This document shows positions 27,684 to 32,730 of a stretch of 32,730 bases of DNA, piece by piece (position 1 is the stretch's first letter; each line of letters begins with the position of its first letter). The notes under the pieces are model-generated. The model had not been told where the DNA came from, did no database searches, and saw nothing but the letters and a program-made list of their open reading frames with translations. The translations under genes and the position numbers were made by a program. The DNA comes from Bacteroidota bacterium (GTDB lineage Bacteria; Bacteroidota; Bacteroidia; Palsa-948). The DNA lies in the NCBI GenBank assembly GCA_016213405.1, contig JACRAM010000093.1, forward strand, positions 1 through 32,730, written 5' to 3'.

Positions 27684-28031
27684 TTAAATTTCTCTGCTTC
27701 TGATTTTTCGCGTAGTAATTGTAGTGAATTTGTTATAAAACTTTTCTGTGCCGACTTTAAGTATCGCTGAAACTATTTTAATTATTTGCGCTGTTTCTGT
27801 AAAATGATAACGTAAAAAAATAACGCTTATCCCTTTTGTCTTATGGGCAAACACCCACTCTCCGAAATCTTTGTCTTCAGTGAGAATAATTCTGTTGGTG
27901 GTTTTAGCAAGAAGGATAATCTCTTCATCCTGCATTCCGCGGTAACTTTCTTTTATCGAAAGCACATCTGCCGGAATTTTTCGCAATGCGTCTATGAGAT
28001 CGGTGTGCGTATTTTCGTCTGCAAGTATCAT
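27684..28031 (-). CDS. DUF5615 PIN-like toxin
   Basis: A 115-residue protein of the DUF5615 (PIN-like, Mut7-C related) family, predicted ribonuclease toxin of a type II system. Acidic residues suited to a PIN-like metal site are visible: ADEN (Asp5, Glu6) at the N-terminus and LTEDKDFGEW in the middle, followed by the strand GISVIFLRY. Residues 90-115 are basic (TTRKIRSREI). The ATG follows directly after the stop codon of the DUF433 gene (TAAATG), so the pair is cotranscribed and tightly coupled. The whole module lies between perfect 19-bp repeats. Confidence 0.85.
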   Translation of the reverse strand: MILADENTHTDLIDALRKIPADVLSIKESYRGMQDEEIILLAKTTNRIILTEDKDFGEWVFAHKTKGISVIFLRYHFTETAQIIKIVSAILKVGTEKFYNKFTTITTRKIRSREI

Positions 28032-28256
28032 TTATGCAGCTGCAACCATTTCCTCTCCTGAAATGGCATCGGCAGCATAGGCAAGCACAGCTAACACATC
28101 TTCTTTTGTAAGATGGTCATACATTTTCAGAATATCGTCAAGTGTAGCGCCTTCAGACATTTTTCTGATTATGCTTTCCACGGTAATACGAGTGCCTTTA
28201 ATTACCGGCTTGCCGAGCATTATACGGTGGTCAGATATGATTCTATCATTATTCAT
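28032..28256 (-). CDS. DUF433 antitoxin
   Basis: A 74-residue DUF433 protein: RIISDHRIMLGKPVIKGTRI, then VESIIRKMSEGATLDDILKM and YDHLTKEDVLAVLAYAAD. This is a winged-helix-like fold related to the Vap antitoxin group, and DUF433 genes commonly precede DUF5615 genes as the antitoxin. Start at 28256 (MNNDRIIS) fits the family; the longer frame from 28334 runs through the repeat. A TATCTTTA box (28261-28268) is only 4 bp upstream, so the message would be leaderless or the promoter lies elsewhere. Confidence 0.85.
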   Translation of the reverse strand: MNNDRIISDHRIMLGKPVIKGTRITVESIIRKMSEGATLDDILKMYDHLTKEDVLAVLAYAADAISGEEMVAAA

Positions 28257-28297
28257 GGAGTAAAGATACAAAAACTTGCAGATAGTACGGGGAAAGA

Positions 28298-28316
28298 AGT
28301 AATCGGTAATCGGTTG
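28298..28316. repeat. 19-bp direct repeat, right of the DUF433/DUF5615 module
   Basis: Identical to 27640-27658. Followed by TTGCTGATTACC and CCGATAACTGATT, related AT-rich units. Confidence 0.8.
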
Positions 28317-28346
28317 TTGCTGATTACCAAACACCGATAACTGATT

Positions 28347-30950
28347 TTACTTAATCACAAGTTTCTTCTTGTAAATAGTATCATTGGAGGTAGCCACTAC
28401 AAAGTAAACTCCGGCAGCAAGTTTTCCCGAAGGGTCAACGGCAATTGTTTCTGCGTCATTAGCTGATAATAAAATCACTTGCGAATAAAATTCTCTGCCA
28501 AGCAAATCCCTTACCACAATGAGTACGTTATCTCCCTGCGTGCCTGATACACTCACATTAAAGATGCCGCTGGCTGGATTTGGATAAACGGCAAACCCAC
28601 CCTTATTGCCACAGCCATTTACAGGAATCATATTAAAGGTTTGTGTTTGTCCGTTAAAATCAGTTTCAGATAAACGGTAATAAGATACCGCGCTGAATGA
28701 CTCCGTATCTTCAGCAGAATATTTTTTTACGGTTGAACTATTTCCTGCCGCAGTTACTTTGGAAATAGGATAAAACACCGTACCATCTGTGCTTTTCTCC
28801 AGCGTAAAGTAATCAGCGTTTTGCTCAGTGGCGGTCTCCCATTCCGCTTGCATTTTATAGCCTTTGCAATCTACATTGAAATAAAGAAGTTCCACTGGCA
28901 GCGGATTAACTCCCCCGATTGTTTTTGAACCGAAGGTGAATGGACTATATTGTAATTCACCTGTAGGAGATTGTATGGTGCCCGCCCCATTTCCTGCACA
29001 TGAGCCTGTAAGAATGCAATTAGCTACAGGATTAATATTCGTTGTGTTAAGTTCCCAGCAATTTACACCGTTTTCAACAAGTGTATTATCTAAATGGGCA
29101 ATCACCAAATCTGCTGTGCAGCTATTAATATCACTTGCAGCAGCATCTTCCCAATAAAGTGTAACTTGTGGAGTGTACGCTCCTGCTGTTCTGTCAAGCA
29201 TCCAATATTCTTTACCGCTAACTTCTAATAACCTTCCGGCAATGCTGTCAGCATTAAGAATATTGATAGTTGAATATCCTCCACGAAAATATTGCGCGTC
29301 AAACTGATCGGTATTTAATCCGCCAGTGCCGGTAATTCCTATTCTTCTCCACCAGGGAGTGCCGCTCACGATATTTCCAACGGGAAACACAAAATTATCA
29401 TTGCCTACTTTTCTCATAGGACCCGTTACAAAACTTGCCGCAGAACCAGAAGTAGATGTTGCGGCATCATTTATTATTAAAAGCTGGGGCGCTGAGGTAT
29501 AAAAATAACCATCGGTTAATGTAAGTGCATTAGAAACAACTGCTCCTTTAGTTACTCCGCTTACGTTTAACGTTACACCTGTGGAACTCGTGTTATTAAT
29601 GGTTAATTTATAAAAGGATGTTCTGGAAGCACCGGTGATTTGCTGGGACTGGGAACCATTCATTTTAATAGTAGCAGTAGAAGAAGAATAAGTGCCATCA
29701 TTAATAAAATCTCCTCCAATGTTTATCGTATTTGCTCCCGCATTGGTATTATCAAGCGTGCCGCTTTTTATCCACATATCATTTGCAATATCTACTGTGA
29801 GAGCAGTATTGCCGAATTTAATAGAATTACCGGTGGTAGCATAAAAATAAACATTGTAATAATCATCTTGAAGATTAAACCCCCCTGCTCCGCTACCGCT
29901 AGGCCAATCAAGAAAAAGAGTGCCTGTGCCATAGTTGGATTTTGTTACATCAACACTGCCTCCACCTTGTAAATCAAGCATTCCGGTATTGTAGTTTACA
30001 TAAAAAACATTGCCGAAACCAAAGGTAATTGTGAGGGTATTACTGCCAAAATTAAGCACTCCATTTGTTGCAGGAGTACCAGTAGAACCATCATGATTGA
30101 GAAGTTTTATTGCAAGATTACTAGTTAAAGTATAGTTGGCGCCATTTTGTATGCGAAAGATTCCATTTGTAACTAAGGCAGAAGTGGCATAAATGCCCGT
30201 TCCGCCCCAAGCACCTTGTCCGAAAAGGTCAACGTAGAAGGAGGCATCATCAAATCTTCCGTTGTTATTTATACTTCCATAAATATCTAATGCCTGGCTT
30301 ACTGTTAATACAGCGCCTGCATTAAGAGTTAAGTCCCTGCAACTTGCAGCGGCAGAAATGGTGGGCTGATTTCCCCCAGAAGGAATGGTAACATCATCAC
30401 AGGCTGCCGGCACTCCGGAAGGACTCCAATTTGTAGCGGTTCCCCAAGCAGTTGTTCCGCTGGTAAGCCATGTTTTAGCATTTCCACAAGTTGTTACTGC
30501 AATATCCCATGTCCAACTGGCACCACAGGGACCTCCATTACTGTATATTAATTGAATATAGTAAGTGTTCCCTATTGTTAATCCGGATAAAACAATCATA
30601 TTAGGATTAGCGCTGCTGGAAATACCACAGTTGCTGCCGATTTCTGTAAAAGCGAAACAAGTTCCGCTGTAAACAACACCATTGGAAAGGCACCCTCCGC
30701 TAAGTTTGTTTATGCTAACTCCATGCGAAGTGGCTGTTGCAACAAATTTATACCATACAGATTGTTGTAAAATACCGCAAGAGGGAGTAGGTTCACCTAC
30801 TTGTGTAGTGGCAGATGCGCTTGTTCCTGCTATGGGAGCGGCACCACCGTAAGCGTAGTAGCACTGGCGCAATTATCATTGGCGGGTTGGGCAAATGCGT
30901 TTACACTAAAAAACATTAAGGCAACTGCGTATGTAAGATGTTTTTGCACT
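28347..30950 (-). CDS. Secreted T9SS type A protein, frameshifted near the N-terminus
   Basis: A large cargo gene of about 867 codons broken by a one-base loss. From GTG 30950 the frame gives a signal peptide (MQKHLTYAVALMFFSVNAFA, cleavage after Q) and NDNCASATTLTV, then a TAG at 30830-30832. Adding one G near 30842-30850 joins it to the frame that continues AAPIAGTSASATTQVGEPTP to the end. The first domain has the ND-C-A...EPTPSC...VWYKF pattern common in Bacteroidota secreted proteins. The middle (CRDLTLNAGAVLTVSQALDI onward) looks like a beta-helix. The tail has PVELLYFNV, then YPNPASGIFNVSVSGTQGDN and GVYFVVATSN, a type A sorting domain. It starts 8 bp after the 30959 gene. Confidence 0.85.
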
Positions 30951-30958
30951 GTAAAAAA

Positions 30959-31246
30959 TTACTTGGGCTTTACAATTGCTTCTTTCTTTTTGTTTTTTTC
31001 TTCTTCCTTTTTTTTCTCTTGTTCAAAATATAATTGTTGGTCTCTCACATCAATTACTTCATGCCGAACAGGGATATCAGGGTTTATTTTATCTTCTGCT
31101 TTTGAAGAACCTACATCAATTTGTTTTTCTGAATTTTCGAAGTAAATATCTGGCTTTTGCTCAGCGGTCTTCTGCGTTTGCCCGCTCTGCGCAAAACACC
31201 AGCAGGATATAAAGAAAGAAAAAAGAAATGTAAAAAATAGTTTCAT
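30959..31246 (-). CDS. Small exported charged protein of unknown function
   Basis: A 95-residue protein with a signal peptide (MKLFFTFLFSFFISCWCFAQ). The mature part is very polar: SGQTQKTAEQKPDIYFENSE, then VRHEVIDVRDQQLYFEQEKK and a lysine/glutamate run (KKEEEKNKKKEAIVKPK) that could form a short coiled coil. No T9SS tail, so it should stay in the periplasm unless the Cys residues in the signal act as a lipobox, which seems poor. It is the first gene of a two-gene unit with the frameshifted cargo gene. A perfect -7 box lies 29 bp upstream, and a 21-bp-period paired motif about 100 bp upstream. Confidence 0.7.
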   Translation of the reverse strand: MKLFFTFLFSFFISCWCFAQSGQTQKTAEQKPDIYFENSEKQIDVGSSKAEDKINPDIPVRHEVIDVRDQQLYFEQEKKKEEEKNKKKEAIVKPK

Positions 31247-31275
31247 GATGTAATGGTTTTTACTCTTCTACTCTA

Positions 31276-31283
31276 CAAATTTA
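31276..31283 (-). promoter_or_regulatory. -7 box TAAATTTG for the 30959-31246 gene
   Basis: A perfect TAnnTTTG match 29 bp upstream of the ATG. TTTG at 31311-31308 is 24 bp further upstream, a little far for a -33. Confidence 0.5.
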
Positions 31284-31342
31284 TGCAATCAATAGGTAAT
31301 AGTATGACAAATGGCAGGATATTTATCATCCCCCCCCAGCTT

Positions 31343-31371
31343 TTAGACGAATGACAGGTTTTCTTAGACGA
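31343..31371 (-). promoter_or_regulatory. Paired motif TTAGACGA, 21-bp period
   Basis: TTAGACGA at 31343-31350 and 31364-31371, with starts exactly 21 bp apart, two helical turns. It is enclosed by inverted arms ATCCCCCC (31328-31335) and GGGGGGAT (31374-31381). The second copy begins 118 bp upstream of the 31246 start codon. A related pair occurs at 32452-32480. Confidence 0.5.
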
Positions 31372-31396
31372 GTGGGGGGATTCCTGTAAGTTGTAA

Positions 31397-31414
31397 CTGC
31401 TCCTTGCGGAGCAG
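31397..31414. terminator. Hairpin after the MORN gene
   Basis: CTGCTCC-TTGC-GGAGCAG, a perfect 7-bp stem 27 bp past the MORN stop codon. No T-run follows on the minus strand, so a terminator role is uncertain. Confidence 0.4.
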
Positions 31415-31440
31415 ATGAAATTCTCTAGCAGATCCCAGCG

Positions 31441-32355
31441 CTATTTGTCGGTTGCTTCAATGGGCGCTTCGCCCACATATTTGCCGTCTTTGTAAAAAGA
31501 GATGTGCTCAAGCATGCCGGCTGTGTTGTAGATATAATCCTTGCCATCTATCAGGCGGAAATTTTTAAACGTGCCGTCCTTTGACATCTGCCTGTTCTGG
31601 TTAAAAAGTTTGGCGTAGCCGTTTCCGTCAAAGGGTTTTTGCGCTTCGTTTGTTTTTTCGGTTTTCGCATCCGCCATTTTGGCCGGCTCTTTTGTTGCAG
31701 TGGTTTCGGTTTTAACTATCATTTCTTTTTTCGGCTCAAACAATTTTGTTTTTTCCTCGTCCAGCGTTCCATCGTTAAATACTTTTTCATCGCGCTTGTC
31801 GCCATTTTCATAATAGCCCACCCAGGTGCCGGCTTCTTTTCCTTCTTTCATTTCTCCTTTCATCATCAGCTGCCCGTTATCGTAATAATAGGTTTGCTCA
31901 CCCTCTCTTTTTCCTCCTTTGGTATATTTGAAATCACAAAACGTCTGCCCGTTCTCGTGGTAGGATTTGAATTCTCCCACCCAGCGGTTGTTTTCCCACA
32001 CGCCTTCCTCCATCAGTTTTCCGTTTTCCTGATACATTTTTGCATATCCGCTTGCGCGGTTGTTGGTATAGGTGATTTCTCCTTTCAGGTTTCCATTCGG
32101 AAAATAGGTTTTCCAGATGCCGGCTTTTTTGCTGTCGGCATAATTGCCCTCTTCCACTTTTGCATCAGTGGGATAGTTGGGAAGTTTTTTGATGCTGTTG
32201 AATACAATCCAATAGCCCTGCCGGAGCCCCGCAGCATCCACCGCGTTGAGCGTGTCGCCAGCATAAACATACGATGCCTGAAAGAAAATAAAAAGGATTA
32301 CCAGTTTATGGAGAAGATTTTTGGAGAAGATTTTTTCAGCCGCCATTTCTTTCAT
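31441..32355 (-). CDS. Exported MORN-repeat protein (YwqK-like)
   Basis: A 304-residue protein with a signal peptide (about 1-32, LVILFIFFQASYVYA). Residues about 40-210 hold several MORN_2-type repeats of the YwqK kind: AGIWKTYFPNGNLKGEITY, ASGYAKMYQENGKLMEEGVW, GEFKSYHENGQTFCDFKY, GEQTYYYDNGQLMMKGEM and GTWVGYYENGDKRDEKVF. A low-complexity Lys/Thr/Glu/Ala linker (about 215-245) leads to further half repeats (FDGNGYAKLFNQNRQMSKDG). Such proteins are common in Bacteroidota and often named antitoxin by transfer from Bacillus YwqK, which is not supported here. The related paired motif lies 118 bp upstream of this start too. Confidence 0.87.
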   Translation of the reverse strand: MKEMAAEKIFSKNLLHKLVILFIFFQASYVYAGDTLNAVDAAGLRQGYWIVFNSIKKLPNYPTDAKVEEGNYADSKKAGIWKTYFPNGNLKGEITYTNNRASGYAKMYQENGKLMEEGVWENNRWVGEFKSYHENGQTFCDFKYTKGGKREGEQTYYYDNGQLMMKGEMKEGKEAGTWVGYYENGDKRDEKVFNDGTLDEEKTKLFEPKKEMIVKTETTATKEPAKMADAKTEKTNEAQKPFDGNGYAKLFNQNRQMSKDGTFKNFRLIDGKDYIYNTAGMLEHISFYKDGKYVGEAPIEATDK

Positions 32356-32451
32356 CTGTAAATTATTTTTTTACGAAGCGGATCACTGCCATCAATAGAA
32401 CAGGCGAATATCTAAACAAAAATCGGGAAAGTCCTAATGATCAGGCAACAT

Positions 32452-32480
32452 TTCGACCAGTTGTTGTTTTTCTTAGATGA
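32452..32480 (-). promoter_or_regulatory. Paired motif TTCGACCA / TTAGATGA, 21-bp period
   Basis: A degenerate relative of 31343-31371: 20 of 29 positions agree, including TTTTC-TTAGA-GA at the right half. It has the same 21-bp period and the right half again begins 118 bp upstream of the start codon, here that of the MORN gene. Confidence 0.45.
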
Positions 32481-32496
32481 AATAGGCGCTCTACAT

Positions 32497-32542
32497 CCTC
32501 CCGATAGTGCCGAAGGCACTCCTTCGGAGCTATCGGGGGAGG
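32497..32542. repeat. Large hairpin upstream of the MORN gene
   Basis: CCTCCCGATAG (32497-32507) pairs with CTATCGGGGGAGG (32530-32542, one bulge pair), enclosing an inner CCGAAGG-CACT-CCTTCGG hairpin. ACTCCTTCGGAGC is shared with the 23-bp repeat in hemH. It could be a terminator for a plus-strand transcript (TTTT follows) but no plus-strand gene precedes it; a repeat-family member is likelier. Confidence 0.6.
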
Positions 32543-32592
32543 GTTTTGAAAAACCGATTCATCTTCTTTTCCTCCTTTCAGGGTGGGGCTAA

Positions 32593-32730
32593 ATTAAAGT
32601 AGGAAGCGAAGGTACAAAGTAACTTCGCCACCTCTCACACCACTGTACATGCTTAGACGCATACAGCGGTTTCATAAAGTTTTAATCGTTTGTAGTTTGC
32701 CGATAAACTGTAGTAACCTTCTTTTGCAAA
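32593..32730 (-). mobile_element. Group II intron, 3' end with domains V and VI (cut by window edge)
   Basis: On the minus strand 32673-32639 reads GAAACCGCTGTATGC then GTCTAAGCATGTACAGTGGT, folding as domain V: ACCGCTGT pairs with ACAGTGGT and TGC with GCA around a small loop. The following TGTGAGAGG and a second hairpin (GGCGAAG/CTTCGCT) with CCTAC match domain VI and its branch-point A. The general look (CCGC at the base, GTGGTGTGAGAGG) is that of class C introns. The 3' splice site is placed near 32593 from the AY end rule. The intron body lies to the right of the window. Confidence 0.72.

Noticed and set aside
31441-32355. Calling the MORN protein an antitoxin
   Set aside because: The YwqK-antitoxin label is transferred by repeat similarity; there is no toxin partner beside it and it has a signal peptide.
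31639-32361. A 240-codon plus-strand frame opposite the MORN gene
   Set aside because: It is Phe/His/Ile-rich shadow translation of the MORN repeats; the minus-strand gene has a signal peptide and clear repeats.

Overview
The window reads as chromosomal DNA of a member of the phylum Bacteroidota. Seven predicted secreted proteins carry type IX secretion (T9SS) C-terminal sorting domains: six of type A and one of type B (gliding_CHU_C-like). Promoter-like boxes follow the Bacteroidota -7 pattern TAnnTTTG or TAnnTTCG, and ispG is the long form with an inserted domain. The genus cannot be read from the sequence.

Layout. Positions 1-132 are the 5' end of a group II intron on the minus strand, placed just after the terminator of a T9SS cargo gene (187-1266). 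Positions 1322-1899 hold a RelE/ParE-like toxin-antitoxin module with a doubly frameshifted toxin, wedged between gcvP and a scrap resembling the gcvP 3' end. Glycine dehydrogenase gcvP (1898-4846) follows. Next is a tightly packed minus-strand operon of three secreted beta-propeller proteins (two RCC1-type, one kelch plus Ig-like, 4940-11037). Positions 11300-17537 hold two related ~500-residue helical proteins of unknown function, an EamA transporter, a PKD-repeat T9SS protein and a small T9SS protein. Positions 17597-21304 are a plus-strand housekeeping block: ispG, homogentisate dioxygenase and rpiB. Positions 21301-26367 (minus) hold a YD-repeat-like protein, a YyaL/DUF255 protein, a LEA-type lipoprotein and an M20 dipeptidase. 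hemH (26529-27644, plus) follows. A DUF433/DUF5615 toxin-antitoxin pair lies between perfect 19-bp direct repeats. The minus-strand end has a frameshifted T9SS cargo gene with a small secreted partner and a MORN-repeat protein. The right edge (about 32593-32730) looks like the 3' end (domains V and VI) of a group II intron, also on the minus strand. The window may therefore be a contig lying between two intron copies.

The most unusual theme is a family of GC-rich palindromic repeats. The half-element is roughly AAGCCC-CCC-AACCC followed by a hairpin, and two inverted halves often pair into 76-112 nt units. The units sit between genes and also inside housekeeping genes without breaking the frame: four sites in gcvP, three in hemH, one in ispG, and inside the export signals of two envelope proteins. 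They add Pro/Ser/Gly-rich peptides to the enzymes, much as Rickettsia palindromic elements do. A second notable signal is a paired motif with 21-bp period placed at the same distance (118 bp) upstream of two secreted-protein genes, which looks like a shared regulator site.
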